From: Coriaria nepalensis
Lineage: Eukaryota; Streptophyta; Magnoliopsida; Cucurbitales; Coriariaceae
Direction: 5' to 3'
DNA length: 64,000 bases
NCBI GenBank assembly: GCA_027186245.1
Contig: CP114482.1
Coordinates: 22,959,209 to 23,023,208, forward strand
Shown here: piece by piece, positions 25,601-40,000 of the stretch
How positions within the stretch are numbered: position 1 is the first letter of the stretch
Layout: every line of letters begins with the position of its first letter
Program-made: the position numbers and the translations under genes
Notes under the pieces: generated by a model
Database searches by the model: none
What the model was told of the DNA's origin: nothing
Seen by the model: only the letters and a program-made list of their open reading frames with translations

Positions 25601-25975
25601 TAAAAAAATGCATAGTTGCCATCAATAGATCAATTGCAAATTATGCATGAAGATGGCGTTCTAAATGCAAAAAGAGAATTGGTTCGAAGTGCCTTCAAAC
25701 AATTTAATTATTGAAAAGACTGAAGGATATGCTTTTTAATGCTAAAATAATGCATTGTTGTCTTCAATAGATTAATTAAAAGTTATCTAAGAAAATAATA
25801 TTTGAAGGGCGAAAATAAAATTCGTTCAAACTAATTTAGAATGATTTAATGACTAGAAGAGACTCAGTGACATGACTTTAAGGCTAAACAAATGCATTGT
25901 TGCCTATAATAGATCAACTGCAAGTTATGCACGAAAGTCATGTTTAAATGCCGAATTTCATACGAAGTGATTTAG
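19676..25975. repeat. Domain 4: fifteen 420 bp units of a separate subfamily
   Basis: Measured from C to C, this domain is exactly 6,300 bp, or fifteen units of 420 bp. A starts run 19826, 20246, 20666 and on to 25706 with no indel between units. Every C is of one type: aaaaaagacgc, actttaaagctaaaaaaatg (one extra A), then gcaaattatgcatgaagatg and gcgttctaaatgc. Two A/B forms mix. One has tgaaggatatg, agttatctaag and gaaaataaaattcg. The other has agttatgtaag, gaaaatagaattcg, atggtttaatg, tttacggctaaac, aaagtcttg and tttacaatg. Units at 23186 and 24026, with what follows each, repeat at 840 bp. The edges with 419 bp units are abrupt. Confidence 0.9.
22346..22765. repeat. Marked 420 bp unit with gttatggacgtaag (partner at 24866)
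   Basis: This unit and the one at 24866-25285 are the only two in the 420 bp domain with gttatggacgtaagtcatg, agtgacttagaatg, tttgctgact and tcaattggaaatt. They lie 2,520 bp apart, six 420 bp units, so one is a copy of the other. Differences are few, such as gcgtataatag here against gcctataatag there. The pair dates a six-unit duplication or conversion inside the domain. Confidence 0.75.
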
Positions 25976-28900
25976 AATGATTTACTGACTAAAAGAGATG
26001 CAAAAATATGGCTTGAACGCTAAAAATTGCAGAGTTTCCATCAATAGATCAATTGCAAGTTATGCACGAAAGTCGCGTTTTAAATGCAAAAAGAGAATTG
26101 GTTCGAAGTGCCTTCAAACAATTTAATGATTGAAAAGACTGAGTGATATGCTTTTTAATGCGAAAATAATGCATTGTTGTCTTTAGTAGATTAATTGCAA
26201 GTTATGTAAAAAAATAATGTTTGAAGGGCGAAAATAGAATTCGTTCGAATTAATTTAGAATGATTTAATGACTAGAAGAGACTCAATGACATGACTTTAA
26301 GGCTAAACAAATGCATTGTTGCCTTCAATAGATCAACTGCAAGTTACGCACGATAGTCATGTTTAAAGGCCGAATTTCGTTCGAAGTGATTTAGAATGAT
26401 TCACGGACTAAAAGAGACGCAAAGATGACTTTAAGGCTAAAAAATGCATAGTTGCCATCAATAGATCGATTGCAAGTTATACACGAAAGTCGCGTTTTAA
26501 ATGCAAAAAGAGAATTGGTTCGAAGTGCCTTCAAACAATTTAATGATTGTAAAGACTCAAGATATGCTTTTTAATGCTAAAATAATGCATTGTTGTCTTC
26601 AATAGATTAATTACAAGTTATGTAAGAAAATAATATTTGAAGGGCGAAAATAGAATTCGTTCGAACTAATTTAGAATGATTTAATGACAAGAAGAGACTC
26701 AGTGACATGACTTTAAGGCTAAACAAATGCATTGTTGCCTATAATAGATCAACTGCAAGTTATGCACGAAAGTCATGTTTAAATGCCGAATTTCATACGA
26801 AGTGATTTAGAATGATTTACTGACTAAAAGAGACGCAAAAGTATGGCTTCAATGCTAAAAAATGCATAGATGCCATCAATAGATCAATTTCAAGTTATGC
26901 ACGAAAGTCGCGTTTTAAATGCAAAAAGAGAATTGGTTCGAAGTGCCTTCAAACAATTTACTGATTGAAAAGACTGAGTGATATGCTTTTTAATGCTAAA
27001 ATAATGCATTGTTGTCTTCAGTAGATTAATTACAAGTTATGTAAGAAAATAATGTTTGAAGGGAAAAAATAGAATTCGTTCGAATTAATTTAGAATGATT
27101 TAAAGACTAAAAGAGATTCAATGACATGACTTTAAGGCTAAACAAATGCATTGTTGCCTTCAATAGATCAACTGCAAGTTACGCACGAAAGTCATGTTTA
27201 AAGGCCGAATTTCGTTCGAAGTGATTTAGAATGATTTACTGACTAAAAGAGACGCAAAAATATGACTTGAACGCTAAAAAAGGTATAGTTGCCATCAATA
27301 GATCAATTCCAAGTTATGCACGAAAGTCGCGTTTTAAATGCAAAAAGAGAATTGGTTCGAACTGCCTTCAAACAATTTAATGATAGAAAAGACTGAGTGA
27401 TATGCTTTTTAATGCTAAAATAATGCATTGTTGTCTTCAGTAGATTAATTGCAAGTTATGTAAGAAAATAATGTTTGAAGGGCGAAAATTGAATTCGGTC
27501 GAATTAATTTAGAATGATTTAAAGACTAAAAGAGATTCAATGACATGACTTTAAGGCTAAACAAATGCATTGTTGCCTTCAATAGATCAACTGCAAGTTA
27601 CGCACGAAAGTCATGTTTAAAGGCCGAATTTCGTTCGAAGTGATTAAGAATGATTTACTGACTAAAAGAGATGCAAAAATATGACTTGAACGCTAAAAAA
27701 GGTATAGTTGCCATCAATAGATCAATTGCAAGTTATGCACGAAAGTCGCGTTTTAAATGCAAAAAGAGAATTGGTTCGAACTGCCTTCAAACAATTTAAT
27801 GATTGAAAAGACTGAGTGATATCCTTTTTAATGCTAAAATAATGCATTGTTGTCTTCAGTAGATTAATTGCAAGTTATGTAAGAAAATAATGTTTGAAGG
27901 GCGAAAATTGAATTCGGTCGAATTAATTTAGAATGATTTAATGACTAAAAGAGACTCAATGACATGACTTTAAGGCTAAACAAATGCATTGTTGCCTTCA
28001 ATAGGTCAACTGCAAGTTACGCACGAAAGTCATGTTTAAAGGCCGAATTTCGTTCGAAGTGATTTAGAATGATTTACTGACTATAAGAGCCGCAAAAATA
28101 TGACTTGAACGCTAAAAAAGGCATAGTTGCCATCAATCGATCAATTGCAAGTTATGCACGAAAGTCGCGTTTTAAATGCAAAAAGAGAATTGGTTCGAAG
28201 TGCCTTCAAACAATTTAATGATTGAAAAGACTGAGTGATATGCTTTTTAATGCTAAAATAATGCATTGTTGTCTTCAGTAGATTAATTACAAGTTATGTA
28301 AGAAAATAATGTTTGACGGGCAAAAATAGAATTCGTTCGAATTAATTTAGAATGATTTAATGACTAGAAGAGACTCAGTGACATGACTTTAAGGCTAAAC
28401 AAATGCATTGTTGCCTATAATAGATCAACTGCAAATTATGCACGAAAGTCATGTTTAAATGCCGAATTTCATACGAAGTGATTTAGAATGATTTACTGAC
28501 TAAAAGAGACGCAAAAGAATGGCTTGAATGCTAAAAAATGCATAGTTGCCGTCAATTGATCAATTTCAAGTTATGCACGAAAGTCGCGTTTTAAATGCAA
28601 AAAGAGAATTGGTTCGAAGTGCCTTCAAACAATTTAATGACTAAAAAGACTGAGTGATATGCTTTTTAATGCTAAAATAATGCATTGTTGTCTTCAATAG
28701 ATTAATTGGAAGTTATGTAAGAAAATAATGTTTGAAGGGCGAAAATAGATTTCGGTCGAATTAATTTAGAATGATTTAATGACTAAAAGAGACTCAATGA
28801 CATGATTTTTAGGCTAAACAAATGCATTGTTGCCTTCAATAGATAAACTGCAAGTTACGCACGAAAGTCATGTTTAAAGGCCGAATTTCGTTCGAAGTGA

Positions 28901-29054
28901 TTTAGAATGATTTACTGACTAAAAGAGACGCAAAAATATGACTTGAACGCTAAAAAAGGCATAGTTGCCATCAATAGATCAATTGCAAGTTATGCACGAA
29001 AGTCGCGTTTTAAATGCAAAAAGAGAATTGGTTTAAGGTGCCTTCAAACAATTT
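25976..29054. repeat. Domain 5a: heterogeneous units after the 420 bp domain
   Basis: The C subunit starting at 25976 switches back to the 419 bp form (agagatgcaaaaatatggc, gcagagtttcc). Units follow at 26125 (417 bp, 2 bp lost in cgcaaagatgac), 26542 (418 bp, 1 bp lost in aaagactcaagatatg), 26960, 27379, 27798, 28217 and 28636. Units at 27379 and 27798 share gggcgaaaattgaattcgg. Near 28,553 a C subunit carries caattgatcaattt, an early or imperfect form of the palindrome that becomes common after 40 kb. No gene is visible. Confidence 0.75.
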
Positions 29055-31562
29055 AATGATTGAAAAGACTGAGTGATATGCTTTTTAATGCTAAAATAAT
29101 GCATTGTTGTCTTCAATAGATTAATTACAAGTTATGTAAGAAAATAATGTTTGAAGGGCGAAAATAGATTTCGGTCGAATTAATTTAGAATGATTTAATG
29201 ACTAAAAGAGACTCAATGACATGACTTTAAGCAAATGCATTGTTGCCTTCAATAGATCAACTGCAAGTTACGCACGAAAGTCATGTTTAAAGGCCGAATT
29301 TCGTTCGAAGTGATTTAGAATGATTTACTGACTAAAAGAGACGCAAAAATATGACTTGAACTCTAAAAAAGGCATAGTTGCCATCGATAGATCAATTGCA
29401 AGTTATGCACGAAAGTCGCGTTTTAAATGCAAAAAGAGAATTAGTTCAAAGTGCCTTCAAACAATTTAATGATTGAAAAGACTGAGTGATATGCTTTTTA
29501 ATGCTAAAATAATGCATTGTTGTCTTCAATAGATTAATTACAAGTTATGTAAGAAAATAATATTTGAAAGGCGAAAATAGAATTCGTTCGAACTAATTTA
29601 GAATGATTTAAGGACTAAAAGAGACTCAATGACATGACTTTAAGGCCAAACGAATGCATTGTTACCTTCAATAGATCAACTGCAAGTTACGCACGAAAGT
29701 CATGTTTAAAAGCCGAATTTCGTTCGAAGTGATTTAGAATGATTTACTGACTAAAAGAGATGCAAAAATATGACTCGAACGCTAAAAAATGCATAGTTGC
29801 CATCAATAGATCAATTGCAAGTTATACATGAAAGTCGCGTTTAAAATGCAAAAAGAGAATTGGTTTGAAGTGCCTTCAAACAATTTAATGATTGAAAAGA
29901 CTCAAGATATGCTTTTTAATGCTAAAATAATGCGTTGTTGTCTTCAATAGATTAATTACAAGTTATGTAAGAAAATAATATTTGAAGGGCGAAAATAGAA
30001 TTCGTTCGAACTAATTTAGAATGATTTAATGACTAGAAGAGACTCAGTGACATGACTTTAAGGCTAAACAAATGCATTGTTGCCTATAATAGATCAACTG
30101 CAAGTTATGCACGAAAGTCATGTTTAAATGCCGAATTTCATACGAAGTGATTTATAATGATTTACTGACTAAAAGAGCCGCAAAAATATGACCTGAACTC
30201 TAAAAAAGGCATAGTTGCCATCAATAGATCAATTGCAAGTTATGCACGAAAGTCGCGTTTTAAATGCAAAAAGAGAATTAGTTCGAAGTGCCTTCAAACA
30301 ATTTAATGATTGAAAAGACTGAGTGATATGCTTTTTAATGCTCAAATAATGCATTGTTGTCTTCAATAGATTAATTACAAGTTATGTAAGAAAATAATAT
30401 TTGAAGGGCGAAAATAGAATTCGTTCGAACTAATTTAGAATGATTTAATGACTAGAAGAGACTCAGTGACATGACTTTAAGGCTAAACAAATGCATTGTT
30501 GCCTATAATAGATCAACTGCAAGTTGTGCACGAAAGTCATGTTTAAATGCCGAATTTCATACGAAGTGATTTATAATGATTTACTGACTAAAAAAGGCGC
30601 AAAAATATGTCTTTAAAGCTTAAAAAATGCATAGTTGCCATCAATAGATCAATTGCAAATTATGCATGAAGATGGCGTTCTAAATGCAAAAAGAGAATTG
30701 GTTCGAAGTGCCTTCAAACAATTTAATGATTGAAAAGGATGAGTGATATGCTTTTTAATGCTAAAATAATGCATTGTTGTCTTCAATAGATTAATTGCAA
30801 GTGATGTAAGAAAATAATGTTTGAAGGGCGAAAATTGAATTCGGTCGAATTCATTTAGAATGATTTAATGACTAAAAGAGACTCAATGACATGACTTTAA
30901 GGCTAAACAAATGCATTATTGCCTTCAATAGATCAACTGCAAGTTACGGACGAAAGTCATGTTTAAAGGCCGAATTTCGTTCGAAGTGATTTAGAATGAT
31001 TTACTGACTATAAGAGCCGCAAAAATATGACCTGAACTCTAAAAAAGGCATAGTTGCCATCAATAGATCAATTGCAAGTTATGCACGAAAGTCGCGTTTT
31101 AAATGCAAAAAGAGAATTGGTTCGAAGTGCCTTCAAACAATTTAATGATTGAAAAGACTGAGTTATATGCTTTTTAATGCTAAAATAATGCATTGTTGTC
31201 TTCAGTAGATTAATTACAAGTTATGTAAGAAAATAATGTTTGAAGGGCAAAAATAGAATTCGTTCGAATTAATTTAGAATGATTTAAAGACTAAAAGAGA
31301 TTCAATGACATGACTTTAAGGCTAAACAAATGCATTGTTGCCTATAATAGATCAACTGCAAGTTACGCACGAAAGTCATGTTTAAAGGCCGAATTTCGTT
31401 CGAAATGATTTAGAATGATTTACTGACTAAAAAAGACGCAAAAATATGACTTTAAAGCTAAAAAATGCATAGTTGCCATCAATAGATCAATTTCAAGTTA
31501 TGCACGAAAGTCGGGTTGTAAATGCAAAAAGAGAATTGGTTCGAACTGCCTTCAAACAATTT
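29055..31562. repeat. Domain 5b: six units, including a 413 bp unit
   Basis: Units start at 29055 (413 bp), 29468, 29887 (418 bp), 30305 (420 bp), 30725 and 31144. The 413 bp unit has lost 6 bp in B, reading gactttaagcaaatg at the junction near 29231 where others read gactttaaggctaaacaaatg. The C at about 30574-30724 is of the 420 bp type (tctttaaagcttaaaaaatg, gcatgaagatgg), an island of that subfamily outside its domain. Units at 29055-29887 have close partners 2,508-2,513 bp downstream. Confidence 0.75.
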
Positions 31563-34075
31563 AATGATTGAAAAGACTGAGTGATATGCTTTTTAATGCT
31601 AAAATAATGCATTGTTGTCTTCAATAGATTAATCCAAGTTATGTAAGAAAATAATGTTTGAAGGGCGAAAATAGATTTCGGTCGAATTAATTTAGAATGA
31701 TTTAATGACTAAAAGAGACTCAATGACATGACTTTAAGGCTAAACAAATGCATTGTTGCCTTCAATAGATCAACTGCAAGTTACGCACGAAAGTCATGTT
31801 TAAAGGCCGAATTTCGTTCGAAGTGATTTAGAATGATTTACTGACTAAAAGAGACGCAAAAATATGACTTGAACTCTAAAAAAGGCATAGTTGCCATCGA
31901 TAGATCAATTGCAAGTTATGCACGAAAGTCGCGTTTTAAATGCAAAAAGAGAATTAGTTCAAAGTGCCTTCAAACAATTTAATGATTGAAAAGACTGAGT
32001 GATATGCTTTTTAATGCTAAAATAATGCATTGTTGTCTTCAATAGATTAATTACAAGTTATGTAAGAAAATAATATTTGAAAGGCGAAAATAGAATTCGT
32101 TCGAACTAATTTAGAATGATTTAAGGACTAAAAGAGACTCAATGACATGACTTTAAGGCCAAACGAATGCATTGTTACCTTCAATAGATCAACTGCAAGT
32201 TACGCACGAAAGTCATGTTTAAAAGCCGAATTTCGTTCGAAGTGATTTAGAATGATTTACTGACTAAAAGAGATGCAAAAATATGACTCGAACGCTAAAA
32301 AATGCATAGTTGCCATCAATAGATCAATTGCAAGTTATACATGAAAGTCGCGTTTAAAATGCAAAAAGAGAATTGGTTTGAAGTGCCTTCAAACAATTTA
32401 ATGATTGAAAAGACTCAAGATATGCTTTTTAATGCTAAAATAATGCGTTGTTGTCTTCAATAGATTAATTACAAGTTATGTAAGAAAATAATATTTGAAG
32501 GGCGAAAATAGAATTCGTTCGAACTAATTTAGAATGATTTAATGACTAGAAGAGACTCAGTGACATGACTTTAAGGCTAAACAAATGCATTGTTGCCTAT
32601 AATAGATCAACTGCAAGTTATGCACGAAAGTCATGTTTAAATGCCGAATTTCATACGAAGTGATTTATAATGATTTACTGACTAAAAAAGACGCAAAAAT
32701 ATGACTTTAAAGCTAAAAAAATGCATAGTTGCCATCAATAGATCAATTGGAAATTATGCATGAAGATGGTGTTCTAAATGCAAAAAGAGAATTGGTTCGA
32801 AGTGCCTTCAAACAATTTAATGATTGAAAAGACTGAGTGATATGCTTTTTAATGCTAAAATATTGCATTGTTGTCTTCAATAGATTAATTACAAGTTATG
32901 TATTAAAATAATATTTGAATGGCGAAAATAGAATTCGTTCGAACTAATTTAGAATGATTTAATGACTAGAAGAGACTCCGTGACATGAATTTAAGGCTAA
33001 AGAAATGCATTGTTCCCTATAATAGATCAACTGCAAGTTATGCACGAAAGTCATGTTTAAATGCCGAATTTCATACGAAGTGATTTAGAATGATTTACTG
33101 ACTAAAAGAGACGCAAAAATATGGCTTGAGCACTAAAAAATGCAGAGTTGCCATCAATAGATCAATTGCAAGTTATGCACGAAAGTCGCGTTGTAAATGC
33201 AAAAAGAGAATTGCCTCGAAGTGCCTTCAAACAATTTAATGATTGAAAAGACTGAGTGATATGCTTTTTAATGCTAAAATAATGCAGTGTTGTCTTCAAT
33301 AGATTAATTGCAAGTTATGTAAGAAAATAATGTTTGAAGGGCGAAAATAGAATTCGGTCGAATAAATTTAGAATGATTTAATGACTAAAAGAGACTCAAT
33401 GACATGACTTTAAGGCTAAACAAATGCATTGTTACCTTCAATAGATCAACTGCAAATTACGCACGAAAGTCATGTTTAAAAACCGAATTTCGGTCGAAGT
33501 GATTTAGAATGATTTACTGACTAAAAGAGACGCAAAAATATGACTTGAACGATAAAAAAGGCATAGTTGCCATCAATAGATCAATTGCAAGTTATGCACG
33601 AAAGTCGCGTTTTAAATGCAAAAAGAGAATTGGGTCGAAGTGCCTTCAAACAATTTAATGATTGAAAAGACTGAGTGATATGCTTTTTAATGCTAAAATA
33701 ATGCATTATTGTCTTCAATAGATTAATTACAAGTTATGTAAGAAAATAATGTTTGGAGGGCAAAAATAGAATTCGTTCGAATTAATTTAGAATGATTTAA
33801 TGACTAAAAGAGACTCAATGACATGACTTTAAGGCTAAACAAATGCATTGTTACCTTCAATAGATCAACTGCAAATTACGCACGAAAGTCATGTTTAAAA
33901 ACCGAATTTCGGTCGAAGTGATTTAGAATGATATACTGACTAAAAGAGACGCAAAAATATGACTTGAACGATAAAAAAGGCATAGTTGCCATCAATAGAT
34001 CAATTGCAAGTTATGCACGAAAGTCGCGTTTTAAATGCAAAAAGAGAATTGGGTCGAAGTGCCTTCAAACAATTT
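31563..34075. repeat. Domain 5c: duplicate of the 29-30 kb block, then mixed units
   Basis: Units start at 31563, 31981, 32400, 32819, 33238 and 33657. Those at 31981 and 32400 repeat those at 29468 and 29887 at an offset of 2,513 bp. Shared private variants include tttgaaaggcg, taaggactaaaag, aaggccaaacgaatgc, aaaagccgaattt, gactcgaacgc, gttatacatgaaag, gtttaaaatgc and aaagactcaagatatg. The match ends near 32,683, where C changes to the 420 bp type (tttaaagctaaaaaaatg, attggaaatt, gaagatggtgttc). Units at 33238 and 33657 share attacgcacg and aaaaaccgaatttcggtcg. Confidence 0.75.
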
Positions 34076-37000
34076 AATGATTGAAAAGACTGAGTGATAT
34101 GCTTTTTAATGCTAAAATAATGCATTATTGTCTTCAATAGATTAATTACAAGTTATGTAAGAAAATAATGTTTGAAGGGCGAAAATAGAATTCGGTCGAA
34201 TTAATTTAGACTGATTTAATGACTAAAAGAGACTCAATGACATGACTTTAAGGCTAAACAAATGCATTGTTGCCTTCAATAGATCAACTGCAAGTTACGC
34301 ACGAAAGTCATGTTTAAAGGCCGAATTTCGTTCGAAGTGATTTAGAATGATTTACTGACTATAAGAGCCGCAAAAATATGACTTGAACGCTAAAAAAGGC
34401 ATAGTTGCCATCAATAGATAAATTGCAAATTATGCATGAAGATGGCGTTCTAAATGCAAAAAATGAATTGGTTCGAAGTGCCTTCAAACAATTTAATGAT
34501 TGAAAAGACTGAGTGATATGCTTTTTAATGCTAAAATAATGCATTGTTGTCTTCAATAGATTAATTACAAGTTATGTAAGAAAATAATATTTGAATGGCG
34601 AAAATAGAATTCGTTCGAAATAATTTAGAATGATTTAATGACTAGAAGAGACTCAGTGACATGAATTTAAGGCTAAAGAAATGCATTGTTCCCTATAATA
34701 GATCAACTGCAAGTTATGCACGAAAGTCATGTTTAAATGCCGAATTTCATACGAAGTGATTTAGAATGATTTACTGACTAAAAGAGACGTAAAAATATGG
34801 CTTGAACGCTAAAAAATGCAGAGTTGCCATCAATAGATCAATTGCGAGTTATGCACGAAAGTCGCGTTTTAAATGCAAAAAGAGAATTGGTTCGAAGTGC
34901 CTTCAAACAATTTAATGATTGAAAAGACTGAGTGATATGCTTTTTAATGCTAAAATAATGCATTGTTGTCTTCAATAGATTAATTACAAGTTATGTAAGA
35001 AAATAATATTTGAAGGGCGAAAATAGAATTTGTTCGAACTAATTTAGAATGATTTAAGGACTAGAAGAGACTCAGTGACATGACTTTAAGGCTAAACAAA
35101 TGCATTGTTGCCTATAATAGATCAACTGCAAGTTATGCACGAAAGTCATGTTTAAATGCCAAATTTCATACGAAGTGATTTAGAATGATTTACTGACTAA
35201 AAAAGACGCAAAAATATGACTTGAACGCTAAAAAAGGCATAGTTGCCATCAATAGATCAATTGCACGTTATGCACGAAAGTCGCGTTTCAAATGCAAAAA
35301 GAGAATTGGTTCGAAGTGCCTTCAAACAATTTAATGATTGAAAAGACTGAGCGATATGCTTTTTAATGCTAAAATAATGCATTGTTGTCTTCAATAGATT
35401 AATTACAAGTTATGTAAGAAAATAATATTTGAAGGGCGAAAATAGAATTTGTTCGAACTAATTTAGAATGATTTAAGGACTAGAAGAGACTCAGTGACAT
35501 GACTTTAAGGCTAAACAAATGCATTGTTGCCTATAATAGATCAACTGCAAGTTATGCACGAAAGTCATGTTTAAATGCCAAATTTCATACGAAGTGATTT
35601 AGAATGATTTACTGACTAAAAAAGACGCAAAAATATGACTTGAACGCTAAAAAAGGCATAGTTGCCATCAATAGATCAATTGCACGTTATGCACGAAAGT
35701 CGCGTTTCAAATGCAAAAAGAGAATTGGTTCGAAGTGCCTTCAAACAATTTAATGATTGAAAAGACTGAGCGATATGCTTTTTAATGCTAAAATAATGCA
35801 TTGTTGTCTTCAATAGATTAATTGCAAGTTATGTAAGAAAATAATGTTTGAAGGGCGAAAATAGAATTCGGTCGAATTAATTTAGACTGATTTAATGACT
35901 AAAAGAGACTCAATGACATGACTTTAAGGCTAAACAAATGCATTGTTGCCTTCAATAGATCAACTGCAAGTTACGCACGAAAGTCATGTTTAAAGGCCGA
36001 ATTTCGTTCGAAGTGATTTAGAATGATTTACTGACTATAAGAGCCGCAAAAATATGACTTGAACGCTAAAAAAGGCATAGTTGCCATCAATAGATAAATT
36101 GCAAATTATGCATGAAGATGGCGTTCTAAATGCAAAAAAAGAATTGGTTCGAAGTGCCTTCAAACAATTTAATGATTGAAAAGACTGAGTGATATGCTTT
36201 TTAATGCTAAAATAATGCATTGTTGTCTTCAATAGATTAATTACAAGTTATGTAAGAAAATAATATTTGAATGGCGAAAATAGAATTCGTTCGAAATAAT
36301 TTAGAATGATTTAATGACTAGAAGAGACTCAGTGACATGAATTTAAGGCTAAAGAAATGCATTGTTCCCTATAATAGATCAACTGCAAGTTATGCACGAA
36401 AGTCATGTTTAAATGCCGAATTTCATACGAAGTGATTTAGAATGATTTACTGACTAAAAGAGACGTAAAAATATGGCTTGAACGCTAAAAAATGCAGAGT
36501 TGCCATCAATAGATCAATTGCGAGTTATGCACGAAAGTCGCGTTTTAAATGCAAAAAGAGAATTGGTTCGAAGTGCCTTCAAACAATTTAATGATTGAAA
36601 AGACTGAGTGATATGCTTTTTAATGCTAAAATAATGCACTATTGTCTTCAATAGATTAATTACAAGTTATGTAAGAAAATAATGTTTGGAGGGCAAAAAT
36701 AGAATTCGTTCGAATTAATTTAGAATGATTTAATGACTAAAAGAGACTCAATGACATGACTTTAAGGCTAAACAAATGCATTGTTACCTTCAATAGATCA
36801 ACTGCAAATTACGCACGAAAGTCATGTTTAAAAACCGAATTTCGGTCGAAGTGATTTAGAATGATTTACTGACTAAAAGAGACGCAAAAATATGACTTGA
36901 ACGATAAAAAAGGCATAGTTGCCATCAATAGATCAATTGCAAGTTATGGACGAAAGTCGCGTTTTAAATGCAAAAAGAGAATTGGGTCGAAGTGCCTTCA

Positions 37001-40000
37001 AACAATTTAATTATTGAAAAGACTGAGTGATATGCTTTTTAATGCTAAAATAATGCATTATTGTCTTCAATAGATTAATTACAAGTTATGTAAGAAAATA
37101 ATGTTTGAAGGGCGAAAATAGAATTCGGTCGAATTAATTTAGACTGATTTAATGACTAAAAGAGACTCAATGACATGACTTTAAGGCTAAACAAATGCAT
37201 TGTTGCCTTCAATAGATCAACTGCAAGTTACGCACGAAAGTCATGTTTAAAAGCCGAATTTCGTTCGAAGTGATTTAGAATGTTTTACTGACTATAAGAG
37301 CCGCAAAAATATGACTTGAACGCTAAAAAAGGCATAGTTGCCATCAATAGATAAATTGCAAATTATGCATGAAGATGGCGTTCTAAATGCAAAAAAAGAA
37401 TTGGTTCGAAGTGCCTTCAAACAATTTAATGATTGAAAAGACTGAGTGATATGCTTTTTAATGCTAAAATAATGCATTGTTGTCTTCAATAGATTAATTA
37501 CAAGTTATGTAAGAAAATAATATTTGAATGGCGAAAATAGAATTCGTTCTAAATAATTTAGAATGATTTAATGACTAGAAGAGACTCAGTGACATGAATT
37601 TAAGGCTAAAGAAATGCATTGTTCCCTATAATAGATCAACTGCAAGTTATGCACGAAAGTCATGTTTAAATGCCGAATTTCATACGAAGTGATTTAGAAT
37701 GATTTACTGACTAAAAGAGACGTAAAAATATGGCTTGAACGCTAAAAAATGCAGAGTTGCCATCAATAGATCAATTGCGAGTTATGCACGAAAGTCGCGT
37801 TTTAAATGCAAAAAGAGAATTGGTTCGAAGTGCCTTCAAACAATTTAATGATTGAAAAGACTGAGTGATATGCTTTTTAATGCTAAAATAATGCATTGTT
37901 GTCTTCAATAGATTAATTACAAGTTATGTAAGAAAATAATGTTTGAAGGGCAAAAATAGAATTCGGTCGAATTAATTTAGAATGATTTAAAGACTAAAAG
38001 AGACTCAATGACATGACTTTAAGGCTAAACAAATGCATTGTTACCTTCAATAGATCAACTGCAAGTTATGCACGAAAGTCATGTTTAAATGCCAAATTTC
38101 ATACGAAGTGATTTAGAATGATTTACTGACTAAAAAAGACGCAAAAATATGACTTGAACGCTAAAAAAGGCATAGTTGCCATCAATAGATCAATTGCACG
38201 TTATGCACGAAAGTCGCGTTTCAAATGCAAAAAGAGAATTGGTTCGAAGTGCCTTCAAACAATTTAATGATTGAAAAGACTGAGCGATATGCTTTTTAAT
38301 GCTAAAATAATGCATTGTTGTCTTCAATAGATTAATTGCAAGTTATGTAAGAAAATAATGTTTGAAGGGCGAAAATAGAATTCGGTCGAATTAATTTAGA
38401 CTGATTTAATGACTAAAAGAGACACAATGACATGACTTTAAGGCTAAACAAATGCATTGTTGCCTTCAATAGATCAACTGCAAGTTACGCACGAAAGTCA
38501 TGTTTAAAGGCCGAATTTCGTTCGAAGTGATTTAGAATTATTTACTGACTATAAGAGCCGCAAAAATATGACTTGAACGCTAAAAAAGGCATAGTTGCCA
38601 TCAATAGATAAATTGCAAATTATGCATGAAGATGGCGTTCTAAATGCAAAAAAAGAATTGGTTCGAAGTGCCTTCAAACAATTTAATGATTGAAAAGACT
38701 GAGTGATATACTTTTTAATGCTAAAATAATGCATTGTTGTCTTCAATAGATTAATTACAAGTAATGTAAGAAAATAATATTTGAATGGCGAAAATAGAAT
38801 TCGTTCAAACTAATTTAGAATGATTTAATGACTAGAAGAGACTCAGTGACATGAATTTAAGGCTAAAGAAATGCATTGTTCCCTATAATAGATCAACTGC
38901 AAGTTATGCACGAAAGTCATGTTTAAATGCCGAATTCCATACGAAGTGATTTAGAATGATTTACTGACTAAAAGAGACGCAAAAATATGGCTTGAACGCT
39001 AAAAAAGGCAGAGTTGCCATCAATAGATCAATTGCAAGTTATGCATGAAAGTCGCGTTTTAAATGCAAAAAGAGAATTGGTTCGAAGTGCCTTCAAACAA
39101 TTTAATGATTGAAAATACTGAGTGATATGCTTTTTAATGCTAAAATAATGCATTGTTGTCTTCAATAGATTAATTACAAGTTATGTAAGAAAATAATGTT
39201 TGAAGGGCAAAAATAGAATTCGGTCGAATTAATTTAGAATGATTTAAAGACTAAAAGAGACTCAATGACATGACTTTAAGGCTAAACAAATGCATTGTTA
39301 CCTTCAATAGATCAACTGCAAGTTACGCACGAAAGTCATGTTTAAAGGCCGAATTTCGTTCGAAGTGATTTAGAATGATTTACTGACTAAAGGAGACGCA
39401 AAAATATGACTTGAACGCTAAAAAAGGCATAGTTGCCATCAATAGATAAATTGCAAGTTATGCACGAAAGTCGCGTTTTAAATGCGAAAAGAGAATTGGT
39501 TCGAAGTGCCTTCAAACAATTTAATGATTGAAAAGACTGAGTGATATGCTTTTTAATGCTAAAATAATGCATTGTTGTCTTCAATAGATTAATTACAAGT
39601 TATGTAAGAAAATAATATTTGAATGGCGAAAATAGAATTCGTTCAAATTAATTTAGAATGATTTAATGACTAGAAGAGACTCAGTGACATGAATTTAAGG
39701 CTAAAGAAATGCATTGTTCCCTATAATAGATCAACTGCAAGTTATGCACGAAAGTCATGTTTAAATGCCGAATTTCATACGAAGTGATTTAGAATGATTT
39801 ACTGACTAAAAGAGACGCAAAAATATGGCTTGAACGCTAAAAAAGGCAGAGTTGCCATCAATAGATCAATTGCAAGTTATGCATGAAAGTCGCGTTTTAA
39901 ATGCAAAAAGAGAATTGGTTCGAAGTGCCTTCAAACAATTTAATGATTGAAAATACTGAGTGATATGCTTTTTAATGCTAAAATAATGCATTGTTGTCTT

